Assembly (NCBI RefSeq): GCF_020509005.1
Contig: NC_063022.1
Coordinates: 1,488,001 to 1,552,000 of the forward strand
Source of the DNA: Fulvia fulva
Taxonomy: Eukaryota; Ascomycota; Dothideomycetes; Mycosphaerellales; Mycosphaerellaceae
Direction of reading: 5' to 3'
DNA: 64,000 bases
Shown in pieces: positions 44,540 through 58,390 of the stretch. The position numbers and the translations under genes are program-made. Under the pieces are notes generated by a model that was not told the origin of the DNA, did not search any database, and worked only from the letters and a program-made list of their open reading frames with translations. How positions within the stretch are numbered: position 1 is the first letter of the stretch; each line of letters starts with the position of its first letter.

Positions 44540-45770
44540 ACTCGAGTTATCCTTATAGGTGACTATACTACCGATAGAGGTGTCAACCTCGACAACTAAG
44601 ACACTCTATTCCACTTTAGTAAGTAGGCTAATATCCTCTTCTCGAACGCGGCTACCTTCGGTACCTAGGTAAACGCTAACCCCGATACCGCCTACGCTCT
44701 TATTAACCGTACCGTCTCCTCTTTCCGCGAGACCGCCTAGTAGGTCGAGCAAGCAAATAACTAAGTAACATACCTTTAAGGTATTATAAACACCTTCTAA
44801 AACCTCGTACCGTACGCCGACGATAACCGCCGCTAGTACTTCTCTTAGAAGGTTAACGACCTAGACGAGTTCGACGGTAATAAGAGTAAGTTCGAGGCAT
44901 TTAAGACATAGCTCACTATTAAGCTATTAGCTAATACCGACCACTTTCCGTAAGAGAAGGACAAGGTTACGTACGTCTTCTCCCTCCTTCGGGGAGACGC
45001 CGCGGCTTAGGTATAATACTATATCGATAACGCTACGTAGACTATCGGCTACCCGGACGTCCTTACCTTAATATAGGACCTACGTACTACCTTTAGTAAT
45101 CTAGACCGTAGAGCTACCGCCTAGAACGCTATCTATAACCTCCTCTAGAAGAACAAGAGCTTCGCCGAGTACCTCGCGGCCTTTAACCGCGATATCGGGT
45201 TTACCGGCTATAACGAAGAGACTAAGAAGAGCACTCTCCGCCGTAGCTTATTAGTAGAGCTTCTTCGAGCCCTCGAGGACAAGGACGTCGGTACTATAAG
45301 CTTCCGTAAGCTCGTCGAGACCTACTAGCGCCTCGACTCTAATATAAAATATACCGCCTCTCTCCTCGCTTCCCGTTCTTAAGATCGTTAGCCTCGTAGT
45401 CCCGGAAGCTACTTCGCTACTCTACTAGGCGCCGCCGCTCCTACGGCTCTCCCTCCCGTCTCTATAGGTAATGCTATAGATCTTAGCGCTAGTGCCGCCG
45501 TCCCTCGAGTCTAGGGCCTCGTTAACGGTAAGCTTACTCCCGAAGAGAAGCTTTGCCGTCGCTAGGCCGGACTCTATACCTACTACGGCGGTCTAGGCTA
45601 TATCGTAGTTAACTATCCGTAGCTCGCTACCCGTAACGCCCGTAACCCGGTTCGCGGCGCTATCGGCGCTATCGAGCCTACTCCTACTACTCCCGCTAAG
45701 TAGGAAAAAGCCTAGGTCTTCCTTATCGACGCGATAAAGACTAAGAATAACGTTTACTAAAAGTAAAGAG
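44540..45770 (+). pseudogene. Ty3-1 gag relic with CCHC knuckle
   Basis: Segments such as SLLRGDAAA, NKSFAEYLAAFNRDIGFTGY and LVELLRALEDKDV are typical of fungal Ty3 gag. A CCHC-like knuckle follows near 45,555-45,620, with two Cys positions changed to Tyr by G-to-A type transitions. Stops at former Trp/Gln codons break the frame. Confidence 0.7.
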
Positions 45771-45779
45771 AGGAAAGAA

Positions 45780-48700
45780 GTTAAGGATCAATATAGTATA
45801 GCTAGACCTATACGACGAGACGGGTAAGGACTACGCTTATAAACCGTTCGTTACGAATATAAATATCGGCTTAAAGAAACTCTCTTCTTCTAATCTTACT
45901 CTTATAGACACTAGCGTACTAGGCGAGTCTTTTATAGACTATAAACTCGCGACCTCTCTTAACCTCGAACCCTAGGAACTAAAGTACCCTCGTACCCTTG
46001 AACTCTTTAACGGCACTAAGACTACTACTAGTAAGATTACTTATGTTATATATACGTTAATTACCCTCGGAGGTAAGCGTATGTCGATTACTAGCTTCCT
46101 TACGTCCCTACCGTATCAGAAGTTTATCCTCGGCCTCCCCTAGTTTAGACGATACTAACCTATTATCGACTAGACTTCCCTTACTATCAGCTTCCCTCTA
46201 GAAGCTCCTCCGGTACCTCCGCCTTCTCCGCCGCCTTAGCGCGGTCCTAAGTATACTAAGATCTTCTAGGTAAACGCCGCTACCTTTACTACTACTACTA
46301 AGTAGCCTAAAGCTTAAGTCTTCGCCGCCTCCCTCCGCGATATCGATATCGCCCTCGAGAAGCTCGATAAGAGGCGTATACCTACCGACCCTACTACGAA
46401 GGTCCCTCCTTAGGCATACTATATCCTCTACGTATTCGATACTAAAGCCGTAGACGAGCTGCCTTATTATCGCCCTTACGACTATAAGATTAAGCTAGAA
46501 GAAGGTATAGAGATACCGTTCGGACCGCTATATCCTATGTCCCGAGAAGAGCTTATCGTCCTTAAGAGATACCTCGAAGAGAACCTAAAGAAGGGGTTTA
46601 TTTAAGCGAGCCGTTCTAGCGCTAGTAGTCCCGTTATGTTCGTTAAGAAGCCCGGCGGTAGCCTACGCTTCTACGTAGACTACCGAGGCTTAAACGCTAT
46701 TATAAAGAAGAACCGCTACCTAATACCGTTAATTTAGGAGACGCTAGAGCGCCTCTTTAAGGCCAAGTACATTACTCAGCTCGATGTTATCGCTACGTTT
46801 AATAAGTTACGAATAGTAGAAGGATACGAGTATCTTATAGCCTTCCGTACTCGCTACGGGCTATTCGAGTCGCTCGTTATACCCTTCGGCGTTTATAACG
46901 GGCCTAGTACCTTCTAGAACTTTATTAACGATATCCTTTAGGAGTTCCTCGATTAGTTCTACACTACCTACATCGACGACATCCTAGTCTATAGCGAGAC
47001 TAAGGAGGAGCACCGCGAGCACGTCTATAAGGTCCTTTAGAAGCTCGTAGACGCCGGCTTATAGCTCGATATCGATAAGTACGAGTTTAAGAAGACCGAA
47101 GTCAAGTTCCTTAGTTTAATTATTACCGTAGACGGCATCAAGATAGACTAAGAGAAGATCGACGCTATCGTCGAATAGGATCCTTCTACGAACGTTAAAG
47201 AGGTCTAGGGTTTCCTAGGCTTTACTAACTTCTACCGCCGCTTTATCTACGTATTTTCGGGTATAGTACACCCTTTAACAAAGCTCACGCGTAAGGGTAA
47301 GAAGTTCGCCTAGACCGACGAATGCTAGGAGGCTTTTGACTTGCTTAAAGTAAAGTTTATTAAGAACCCGCTTCTATAGCACTTCGATTTCGAACTAGAG
47401 ACCCGTATAGAGACCGACATATCCGACGGCGTAGTAGGCGGTGTCCTACTATAACGCCGCTCGCCTAAATCCCCCTAGTTACCTATCGCCTTCCTCTCTA
47501 AGAAGATGACCGCTACGGAGTATAACTACGAGATCTACGATAAGGAGCTTCTCGCTATCGTTAAAGCTTTTAAAGAGTAGCGCCCCGAGCTCGAAGGCTC
47601 TACTATACCCGTCTAAGTAAGCTCCGACTATAAGAACCTCGTCTACTTTATAAAGAGCAAGCTACTTAATCGTCGCTAGGCCCGCTAGAGCGAGTTCCTC
47701 TCCCGGTTCAACTTTATAATCTCGTATACGCCCGGTAAGGCCAACTCGATAGCCGACGCCCTTACCCGCCGCCCTAGTAACTCTCTAGTTAATCGAAGAG
47801 GGGGCTAGTAAATCGTAGAGTAACAAGTCATTAAAGAGTATAACCTCTCTTCCGAGCTTCGAGAGTATCTATCGAACGGCTAGCCTACGCTCGCCGCTTC
47901 CTTTACTACTCTCGTACTCGCTCCTACCTACCTTAACGAGAGTAATAATGAATCCGAGCCTAAAGAATACGCCTCGGACGCTAAGGACTTGAACGATAAT
48001 AAAGAGGGCTTAGTAATAACCGAAGGCTTATCCGAATTAGACTTTAAGGGGTTTAATAATAAGGAGTAACCTAAAGGCATTATAGTACGAGTACGAATAG
48101 CGTACGATGCCGACCTAGTCGCCTAAGAGTTAGTTTAGGCCCTTAAATCTAGCGCGAGGACATTCCCGGGCTTCTTACTATCTAAGTACGAGCTCTAGGA
48201 AGGTGTCGTCTACTTCCGTAAGAAGCTTTACGTACCGTAGCCCGAAGGCTCTAATATCTGAGCTAAGATTCTTTAAATCGTCTACGACTCCGCCTCTAAG
48301 GGTCACCTAGGCGTAGCTAAGACCTAAAAGCTCCTCGCTAGGTACTACTAGTAGCCGTATTCCTAGAAGGACGTCCGCCGCTACGTACTAAACTACGCTA
48401 CTTACCGAAGAGCTAAAGCTAACCGCTACCGCCCCTACGGTCTCTTATACCCTCTCCCGGCTCCTAATCGTCCGTAGAAGCATATTACTATAGACTTTAT
48501 TACCGATCTTCCTTACGGTAAGACCTTTAGCGGCGTAAAGGTAAAGGCCCTTCTAGTAATTATAGCTCGTTACTCTAAGGACCGGTATATAATCCCGTAC
48601 TAGAGCATAACTATAAAGGAGACTACTCGCTTGTTCTATAAATTCGTCTAGCGCTTTTAAGGCCTCCCGGATAGCATTACCTCTAATAGAGGCACCTAGT

Positions 48701-49640
48701 TCATCTCGTACTTCTAGAAGCGTCTATATGCTATCCTAGGTATTAAGTATAACCTCTAGACTAGTTTTTAGCTATAGACCGACGGCTAGACCGAAATTAC
48801 GAACGCTATCCTCGAGTAGGTCCTTCGTTACTTCGTCGACTACTACTAGAAGGATTGGCCTTAGTATATCCCTACGGTAGAGTTCGCTACTCGTAACTAG
48901 GACTCGGAGACTACTAGCTACTCTCCCTTCTATACTACGAGAGGTTACTACCCTCGTATAGGTATAGAACTAGAAGAGCCTCTCCCGCCTACTAAAGACG
49001 TAAACGAACAAGTAGTAGACGAGTTCGCTACTATACTCTTATAGATCTATAAAGAAGTCTACGACGAGATAGTATACGTATAAGCAATCTACGAGGATCA
49101 AGCTAATCGTCGTCGCTAGCTAGCTCCCGACTACTAAGTAGGCGATATAGTCTACCTTAACTCTAAGAATATTAAGACGGACCGCCCCTCTAAGAAGCTA
49201 AGCTAGAAGAACCTAGGTCCTTTTAAGATTACCGAGCGTATTAGTTTATACGCCTACCGTCTAGCTCTTCCTACGAATATAAAAATCTACGACGTCTTCT
49301 ATCCCGTACGCCTTCGGCCGTCGGCTAAGGACCTATTCCCGAACTAAAACTAAGACATACTAGGTCCTCCTAATAAAGTAGAAGTCGACGAGCCTATTAA
49401 CCTACCTTCTAACGACTATACCGTCCGTAAGATCCGGGGAATCCGCGTAGAGCCTAACGACGTTAAAGGACTACCGCCGATTAAGTATAAAGTCGAATAG
49501 TAAGGTTGCCCTAAGTAGGATACCTTATAGGAACCTATCTAATATATCATCTTTAATCGTTAAGTAATCGAAGAATACTACGCCCGCGTAGACGGCCTAG
49601 AGGTTAATATCGGTAGGCTTTTCGAATCTAAGCTCTTCGA
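45780..49640 (+). pseudogene. Ty3-1 pol relic (protease, RT, RNase H, integrase, chromodomain)
   Basis: A protease-like DTS segment is near 45,905. RT contains [20 protein letters not shown] and YIDDILVYS at 46969-46995. RNase H follows with [16 protein letters not shown] near 47,520-47,570. Integrase shows GHLGVAKT near 48,300, DVRRYV near 48,370 and IDFITDLP near 48,490-48,520. The end resembles a chromodomain, with YTVRKIRGIRVE and IKYKVE near 49,418-49,500 and DTL...EPI after it. In-frame stops are numerous. Confidence 0.82.
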
Positions 49641-49762
49641 CGGGGCTAACTAATAGTATATTGACTATAATATTAGGCCTAGGCCTAGTACTAAAGCTAA
49701 ACATCCTCGATATATAGAACTACTACGGCTTCGTAGGAACTTAATTTATTCGGGGGGGCTAC

Positions 49763-50281
49763 TACTATAGTCTCCCTATAGAGTATATAGAAGGTAGGGA
49801 TAGAAGAGCCTTAGAGTACTTAGAAGTCGTTAAGAAGTAAAAGTCTAGCTTAGTATATAAGCGATAAGAAATATATACCCCGTAACATTTACTATAGGAC
49901 CTAGCCCTCTAAATTCACTACTCTACTAACCCTTAATAGATTCACTTCGGCTCGTGACTATATGACTCACGGCACTCCCGCGAGCACCCGCGACTACGAT
50001 AGACCCTAGAAGAAGTACGTAGAAGACTCGGAACGTAGGGCAGGTTAGAATAAGGTTTTAAGTAAAGCTACTAAGCGCGGCTTCGCACGGGTTAGCCCTA
50101 TTAATACGGGGACATACACTCGCGAGGGTCGCGTATAAGTATCTAGCCTTCCCTAGGCCTCTCTTACTTTCTTCGTCTTTCGTTTTGTGTAGCAATTATA
50201 CTATACCCTTTATACCTATACTTCGTACCTACATTCTCGCTTTTACTCTAACATCTTATAGGCTAGGCTCTCGTCCTAACA
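49763..50281 (+). repeat. 3' LTR of Ty3-1 (519 bp)
   Basis: Collinear with 43994-44512. It begins TACTATAGTC, where the canonical TG has become TA, and ends CCTAACA with an intact CA. Confidence 0.85.
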
Positions 50282-50286
50282 CTATA
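50282..50286. repeat. Right TSD of Ty3-1 (CTATA)
   Basis: Counterpart of 43989-43993, with one transition difference. Confidence 0.65.
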
Positions 50287-52107
50287 GACTTTTGCTTCTT
50301 ACTCATCTAAGAAACTAGTACCCTATAGAGGAAGAAGACATACCTAAGGATTGAGACTCTATCTACTTTGTCTATTATATAATCAGAATTATAGTATCTA
50401 ATAAGGTGTCCTTTTCTAGACTTTGAGAACTAAAGTCCTAGATCAGGGTATGATCTTAGGTACCTAGTGATCTTCTTTAAAGCCTTTATATAGTAGGTGG
50501 ATAGGTCACTTCTAAATGAGCTTATCCTTCCTAGGGCAAAAGTAATGTCTAGCCTTATAATTGTTACTAGCCATATCTAAGTACTATTAATACTCTAGTA
50601 CTCTACCTTATTATACCTCTTATCTATATGGCTTGAATGTTTAAGGGCCTTATAGCTGTCTATAGGTAAGTGTGTAGGTGCTACCTTCCTATAGTTTATT
50701 CCTATCTTAGCTAGGCTATCCCTAACAAAGTATCCTTAGTCAAGTTTTAGGATTCCTCTCTTCCTATCCCTTATAACTCTTATACTAAGGATCTTTTTAG
50801 GTTCACCTAGATCTTTAATCTTAAAGATCTTGCCAATTTCTCTTTTGAACTAGAGAACATCTATTAACTTTAGTGCAGTAATTAGAATGTTATCTATATA
50901 TATAAGGATGAAAATCTCCCTCTTCTTATAGATAAGTAGGCATAGATCTACTTCTGACTATGTGAATCTAATCTCCCTAAGCTTTGACATATAGAGTTGA
51001 TTCCAATCTCTAGCTACTTACTTAAGTCTATATAAGCTTTTAAGGATTTTGAACACTATGTTTAGTAGAAGCTCAACTCCTAGTAGTAGTAATATAAAGA
51101 TGTCTTTATAGAGGGTGCTTTCTATAAATGTATTGTTCACATCTACTTAGTGAAGATAAAGATCCTTCTTACACACAATAGCTATAAACACCCTAAGGGT
51201 GTCCTGTCTTACTATAGGTACAAATGTCTCTATAGAGTCAACACTAAACTTCTATAAGAAGCCCCTTATAACTAGTCTAGCCTTGAACTTTTCAATAGCT
51301 CTACTACTGCTTCTCTTATTATTAAAGACCTATCTTAATGTAACTAGATTTGCTCTTTTTAGTAGAATAGAATTTTCCTAGGTATTGTCACTCTATAGAG
51401 CATCTAGTTCCTTTTAGATTGCTTCCTTCTAAAGATGTCCCTATTTCTTGTCATTTATAGCATCCTTATAGGATTTTGGAATTAGGACCTCTTGCTTATA
51501 TATAATAGCTTCTATAGTTACTATAAAGGCTATTTCCTCAACTTCTTCTAGGAATTCGCTCTCCTATAGTATTCAACTGTCCACTGATTATATAGCTATA
51601 AAGAAAGCTTAGTAAAAAGCAGCAAGGTTCTCTAAGAGGTTTATTGCTTCTCCTACTTTAGTAGTTAGTTCGGGCTTAGAGACTATAGATTTTAGGGCTT
51701 TCTATTTCATATTATAGCCCTTAACATTATAGTCAGCCTTTCTCTTTCTAAGGGATGATTTAGGGACCGTTACTTATGACCTAGTAACGTCTATTTCCTA
51801 GGGATCTAGAGAGCTTCTCTTAATTAGCTAATCGATTTTCTGAAATTCCCCTACGTTCTCCGGAGGTTAGGGAAGTTATATAAATAGCTTTCTCGGCTAA
51901 GCGACTTTAGGGCTCTTAATTAGCTGATCTATTTCGGGGGTGCTTTAATAGACGCCTAAATAGTAGGTAGATTGTCCTAAGGATACGTTCTTCCTCGGCC
52001 TTCCTAAGGGCTTCCTAGCTAGTATACTACTTAGTAGATTTAATGTTAGAACATTAAGACCTATATCACCTCTAGGCTAGTCCTTAAAGAAGTCTATATA
52101 TACATAT
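50282..52107 (-). mobile_element. Ty1/copia-like element, reverse transcriptase part
   Basis: On the minus strand this reads as Copia reverse transcriptase: an AI-KELDAL start near 51,400-51,420, FKILKSLYRLKQ near 51,010-51,050, and FILIYIDNILI (the YVDD box equivalent) near 50,890-50,920. It precedes, in protein order, the RNase H part at 43,440-43,990, so both pieces are one element split by Ty3-1. The N-terminal side is cut by LINE-A copy 3 near 52,107. RIP is lighter here, since some TpG and CpA remain. Confidence 0.75.
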
Positions 52108-55100
52108 TGATCGATCTCTGCGCCAAAACAAGACACATTCGAAAGCTCTTATCAAGGCCATTCTAATGATATATAAAGTAGGCCACTGCCCCTAGGACTA
52201 AGGGAGTTCTACCTTATTTAATCTAGACAGCTTGAAACTCTCTTCACCCTGTTTCTTTAGCTCTAAACGCCGCGGAGGTGCCTAGTTACATTAGGCAACT
52301 CCTAGGCAATAGTAGCCTAGGCTACGGCACTAACGGCGCCTACGGCCCTATAGGCGAAGCCCCCCTAAGACAACTAGTAGCAACTTATAGAGGACGCAAA
52401 AAGTATAGAAACTAACGATCAGCTCCCTTACCGGTCTCTATAGGTAATAATCACTTAGCTACGCACGGCGCTTGTACTGTCGTATTACCGAGGGTAATAA
52501 GAAATAAGGACGACGTCCTAGGCAATTAGTAAGGCTACCCGGAATTAACACCCCTATAGCTAGGTATCGGTCGCGGTATCGATACTAGGCCCCCGCCTAA
52601 CGCACGATATAGTTACGATCCGCATTATAGCAAAGGAAGACTAGGCCGAAGTTGCGAAGCTATCGAACAAGGAGCTCGCCTAACGAATTAACTAACTAGG
52701 GGTAGTCGTAGTGAACCAATAGTCTAACGACACTCTATAGATCTATACTAGCTCTACTACTGCTAGGGGGCACCTAGAGGCATAGCCATAGTGGGCATCT
52801 AAGGTTGCGGTATTAGCGAAGGTCTTAACGAAACAATTTACGATCCTAGTCTACGATATGCCTAAGGAGTTTGACCTAACTAACTAGGGTCACCTACGCG
52901 CTCTCTAAGAGGACAACCCGGTCACTCTTAACTCTCTAATCTAGAAGGCGACTTGGCTCTATAGGAAATGGCTAGAAGGCAAGAAGGCCTCGGCGCTAAT
53001 AGTATAGCTATAAGACGCGAAAGCGGCGGATCTAGCGATAGAATAAGGCCTAGTCTAGTAATATAGCCTCAAGATAGTAGAAAAGCACTCCTTATCCTTT
53101 CGTGTCCTCTAATGCTTTAAATGCTAACAGTATAGACACCAAACCTACACGTATATAAATAAGTAGGCCTACTCGAACTATATAGGAGACTATATGTCTA
53201 GGGACTATATATCGACTACGAGACGGTACGCGAACTGTCCGGGGTACTACCTATCGTATAGTACGGAATGCCTATAGCGGAAACTAGCGAAAAACAAGGC
53301 AATTACAAACAGAACCGTCGCCCTAAGATTCTACGGCGACCGTAAGGCTAGCCTATACCGGAACTAACTAGCGGCGGTCGGGTATACGCGCCCTAGGGCC
53401 GAGAACGATATAAAGGATACGTAACCTAGGGCGTACGGGAGGCCACGTGCTCTACTTACTACGGCGAGGGAATCTAACTAGGCCCGGCTCCCCTTTAGTA
53501 TATAGCCGATAGGCGTAGACTAGGACGTATAGGGTAGTAGGACATAGGACGATATAGAGGAAATGATTATTGATACCGATAACTAGCCTCGACACGCTTA
53601 GCATTATCTAGTATAACGTTAACTATAGTAAGGATATAGTCTAGAACCATTTCCTATATAAGGCGGACCCGCGCGTCTACTACGTCCTTATAATCTAGGA
53701 GCTATAGATTAACCCGTACTATAAGAGACTAACGACCTATAAGTCACTAGGCTATACGACATGCCTACGAGGCGACGGTAGACCCCGTACGTGCTTCTAT
53801 ATTAGTAAGGACATACTAGAATCCGACTGGGAGGTAGTGTACTACGTAGACGAAGAAGGCGGGGGCGATATTACCTCCTACTACGTAGGTAGCACCTAGA
53901 TATATAACCTATATATACAACCGCTAGCCTCGAGGTCTAGCCGCGACCTAGGGGCCTATAGACACCTAGATAGTGCGCTTAAGAGACAAGGGTACTACAT
54001 CGTAGTAGGAGACTTCAATATATACTACCCTTCCTAGGAAAGCCTTATATAGCCGCACCCTATAGCCGACGAAGTACTCGACTTAATAGCGAGCAACGTA
54101 ATTGCCCTTAATACCCTAAAGGACCTAGGCACCTAGAAGAGAGGGGGACTCTAAGGCACGATCGACCTCTCCTAGATCTTAGATAGCTACTACTACACGG
54201 TAACCTACTATAGGATCGAATATAAACTCGAGGCGTCGTTAGACTATATACTAGTCAGGACCTCTATTACGATATAGATATAACGTACACTAGCGAGAAC
54301 CCCTAAGCTAAACTAGGGAAAGGCCTACTAGGCTAACATCTAGGCGTACCTCGATGACTCTAAGAGGCTAGTCTAGATCGCTTAGTAGCAATACAATAGT
54401 AAAGACGAGATAGACGAAGCAGTCTAGGGGTTAATAGACGAAATAAGAAAAGCGACCTTACTTTACGTTCCGCTTACCTAACTAACGACATAGTCTAAAC
54501 TATACTAGACGCCGGAGTATACTACGGTAGTAAGAGAAGTAAGGAGAGCCCGCCGGGTATAGACGAGCAGCTATAGCGAGGAGGCCTAGAACGTATATAG
54601 GGAGGCATACTAATAGAAGAAAGCTATAATACGAAGGGAGAAAGCAGTCGGCTAGAGGGCTATAGTAGAAGAAATCGCCGGCAAGCTAGAGAGGATGTAG
54701 AAGCTAGCGAAATAGGCCCGATAGGACCCTATATAGGGCCCCTCCTTCTCTATCCTAGCGCTATAATCGCCTAGTAGCCCGGTTAGCGACCCCGAGGCTA
54801 AGGCGCGTCTACTAGCTAGCAAGTTCTTCCCGCCCCTAGTCGAGGCTAATCTAAGCGACATAAATAGCTCTACTCCCCTAGCCCCTAGCATCGCGGTCTA
54901 ATAGGAGGTGTCCGAGGGAGAAGTTGCCGCTATACTAAGGAAGTTGCCGGCGAAGAAAGCCCCGGGGCCGGATAGGATCCTAAACGAGCTACTAAAGAAG
55001 TATAGAGATCAACTAGCCCTAGTAGTTATAGCGATCTTTAACGCCTGCCTATAGACCGAATACTACCCGATAGCTTTTAAACAATCGACAATAGTAGTCC

Positions 55101-55917
55101 TACGTAAGCCGTAGAAGGAAGACTATACGCAGGTAAAGTCGTACCGCCTAATTACGCTCCTTAACACTCTTAGGAAGGCGCTTAAGAAGCTAGTTATAAC
55201 GAGACTCTCCGAGGCGGTAGAGGAACACTCCCTACTCCCGGACACCTAGATAGGTACGCGCCTATAGCGATCGACGCTATCCGCGATAGAACTTATCACC
55301 TTTTAGGTAAAGGCTATCTAGTATAAGAATAGGGACAAGGTAGCTTCCTTACTTAGCCTAGACATATCGGGAGCCTTCGACTACGTATTATACCCGCGGC
55401 TACTCTATATCCTAAGGTCGAAAGGACTCCCTAAGTAGCTTGTTAACTTCGTACGGTCCTACCTCTAAAACCGTAGTACGTCGATCCTAGTCGGCTAGTA
55501 TAGAAGCCTATTTCAAGCAGTCTATACTAGAATCCCGTAAGGCTTACCGCTAGTACCTATTCTGTTCCTCTTCTTTATAGCGACGCTACTCCTAGCCCTA
55601 GAATCCTAGAACACCGCTACGAGCGGCTTCGTAGACGATATAAATATCCTAGCGTAGTCTTCCTCGACTAAGGAGAACTATAGGCTACTAGAAGAGAAGC
55701 ACAAGATCTACGAGGACTAGGCTAGGAGGCACGGGGCTCGGTTTGCCCTAGAAAAGTACAATCTAATATACTTTACGCGCCGGCTACGGTTCTATAATAT
55801 ATAAGCTTCTATCTAGATATAGGGGCACACGACTAACCCGGCAAATCAGCTTAGGATCCTCGGACTATAGGTGGACCCGGCGCTACGGTAGAGGAAGTAC
55901 GTATAGGCAATATTACG
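52108..55917 (+). mobile_element. LINE-A copy 3, 5' part (plus orientation)
   Basis: From GATCGATCTCTGCG at about 52,111 it aligns, inverted, with LINE-A copies 1 and 2: ORF1 relic with knuckles near 53,120-53,270, endonuclease near 53,580-54,260 and reverse transcriptase with GFVDDINI at 55624-55648. It is interrupted by Ty3-2 at TTACG (55913-55917) and resumes at 63140. Its mutation load is similar to copy 1. Confidence 0.88.
55913..55917. repeat. Left TSD of Ty3-2 (TTACG)
   Basis: Identical to 63140-63144. Removing the element plus one copy restores the uninterrupted LINE-A sequence known from copies 1 and 2. Confidence 0.9.
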
Positions 55918-56101
55918 TGTCACGGGCAGCCCGCGACCCCTCACTGTAGCTGCGTCGGCCCGGCTGAACCGCGGACCTTCTGTATCGGGTTAGCGCGGCT
56001 TGGCTTTGCTTTATAACTTCGCCGCGCCTCGCGCTCCTCTTTCGTAGCTTCGTAGAACAACAACTATCTCATTCGGACCCTATGGTACGCGCGCCCTTAC
56101 A
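55918..56101 (+). repeat. 5' LTR of Ty3-2 (184 bp)
   Basis: Equal in length to the 3' LTR and identical at 180 of 184 positions by eye. The four differences are three G/A and one T/C, all in TpG or CpA context. Confidence 0.92.
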
Positions 56102-56349
56102 GTTTGTTCTACCTTACTACCTAGATCGCGGATCTAGGTAAGGGACGCGTAACAATAGGAACAGACAGAACCGTAGAACTCGAGAACGCGTAGAGCCGCA
56201 TCAGAACACAGAACACGGTAAGGCGTATAGCGCGTAGATGCCTAGAGAACGTAACGCGGCGATACTATTAGTAGGTAGTCGCGCGCTCGTAGACAGTTAG
56301 GATATAGGCACCGTCACGCCTCCCCCGAACCTAGACAACATAACTTCAT

Positions 56350-58390
56350 AAATAGCGAACGGCGGCATGCTACCGCCACCTAAGCCTAAGGGCAAAAGCA
56401 AGCAGCGCACATCTCTTTTCCCCGACCTCTCCTCTTTTCCTCAGAGTTAGACACAGGACGACAACCGGCGGGTCACAGTAGACACCGGTGTCGCGCTACA
56501 ACAAGAGATTGATAAAGCTTACTAGAAGGCCTTCGAGCGAGAAGAAGGTAGTGAGACTGACTTTATAGAACTGTTCGAGTTCAAGCTCGAAGAGAACCTA
56601 GGCGGCGACCTAGACGAGGTGTATCTATTACTCGACGAGGCAGAACACATTCTCGCATCCGAATACCAGAATGTCACCCTAGACAACCTCACGACCCTTG
56701 CATCCTAACACCCGAAGACCACCTACGACTTCGTGCTACAAGCAGTCAACACGGCAATTACTAAGGGCAGACAACTCGATATAATAGAGCGAGCCAACGA
56801 CCTCCAGAACACCTAGTACACTACGCTATACACCGAATACGACCGCATCTACAAGATGCTGCGAAGTGAAGAGCTTATTATATAGAAAATGGCAGCAGAT
56901 CTCAAGAGCAAGAAGGATTGCGACCTAGCTAAGTTATAAGAGCTAGGGAAGAAATATAAGGAAGCTAACAACCTATATAAGCAGTTCAGCGAGATCTACG
57001 AGAAGGAGAAGAAGAAGGCACAAGATGCTAAGGCGAAGAACTAGGCCCTACAATAAGAAGTCGATGACCTAAAGGCTCGGCTTGAGGCAGGAGACACTAT
57101 ATAGAACGGAGGCAGGGGCCGCTTAGGCCGCCGACCCTCTCGTTCCCGCCTACGCGAGACCTTACTCGAGCAGCTATTACGTAGGTATCGCGGAGCTGCT
57201 AGTGGAGGGGGCGGTGGCGGTGGTGGTGATAACGATAACGATAGAGACGACGATAACCGTGGCGACAATGGCCGAGGACGTAACAACGACCGTCCGCGAC
57301 TAGGACCTAATAACAGTCGTGACTCGAGAATGCGCAACACCCGTACCTAGACACCACTAGTTAACCTTCTAGAACGTCTCTTCACCATTGACCGCACCCT
57401 CACTCGCGGCATAGAGATCGGCAAGGGTGTGCCCGACCCTAAGCACTTCAAGAACGATGACGACCCCAATTTCGACAGCTAGTACAGTAGTGTTCTCCTA
57501 AAGCTAACTGTAGCAACCTTCCGCACTAAGGCAGATGGTCTGCGCTTCGTGTATAGGTGGACACAAGGTGATCCTTAGCGAAGCATTAAGCCGAGGATCC
57601 CTATACCTAGACAGTAGTCCTTTAACGAGTTTAAGACTAGAGAAGAGTTGTTAGACTAGATGACACGCCAATATAGCACACGTAATAAGGGAACTAAGGC
57701 TATAGTTGATATTGCTACCTACAAGCAAGAACAAGGCGAAACCTTTATAGCCTTCTATGCCCGCTACTCGAAGTTGCGCGCCTGGATGTTATGGACCGAT
57801 AAGACCGAGCTTATGCTGTTCCGCAACCGACTGAACCGCAAGTACTTTATCAAGACCTTCGGCGACCGCGAAGTCGACCGCCGCCTAGATAGCATATAAG
57901 ACGTTATCGAGGAGTGCACCGCACTGGACGAGAGTTTCTACGAGACAGATCGACTATACCCGCAGAAGGAGCGCCCCCGGGGCAATAGCAACTCGAACAG
58001 CAATGGCGGCCAGAACAACTAGAACAACGGTAACGTAGTTACTAGTGCCGCTACCGGTGTAGTAGGTGCCTTAGTATAGCGCCTACTATAGTACGCTAGT
58101 ACTAAGAAGAAGGAGGATCTGCCGACACATCTACAGAACCTACCTACGCTTAACCGTGAGCAGCGCGAAGACCTTAAGAAGTAGGGTAAGTACTACCGCT
58201 ACCGTATAGGTTCTTACGTGTCGACTAACCCTAAATGCCTAATGTATAGGTACGATGGCGACTATCGCCCACCGCGTCTACGTAATACTACGCCGAATCC
58301 GAACGCGAATCTCAGTTCCCTAGCCGCCGATCCGCGGTAGGGAAATGGCACGACCGCTACCTAAGCGTAGTAGACAGCGGTTACCCGAAC
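56350..58390 (+). pseudogene. Ty3-2 gag relic
   Basis: An N-terminal acidic and coiled-coil-like region (to about 57,080) is followed by an Arg/Asp/Gly-rich stretch (57,110-57,340). A capsid-like segment is open at 57660-57899 (EQGETFIAFYARYSKLRAWM, FGDREVDRRLDSI). An Asn/Gly-rich tail follows. Stops at former Trp and Gln codons separate the pieces. Confidence 0.7.

Larger units (their letters stand above)
43994..50281 (+). mobile_element. Ty3-1: Ty3/gypsy chromovirus, complete but RIP-inactivated
   Basis: This 6.3-kb element has two 519-bp LTRs and the order gag, protease, RT, RNase H, integrase, chromodomain on the plus strand. The G-rich tract just before the 3' LTR (49751-49758) is the polypurine tract. 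It is inserted in the Copia relic. Stops occur throughout. Confidence 0.88.

Noticed and set aside
57041..57340. Ser/Pro-rich 99-codon minus-strand frame
   Set aside because: It is the complement of the Arg/Asp/Gly-rich region of the Ty3-2 gag relic.
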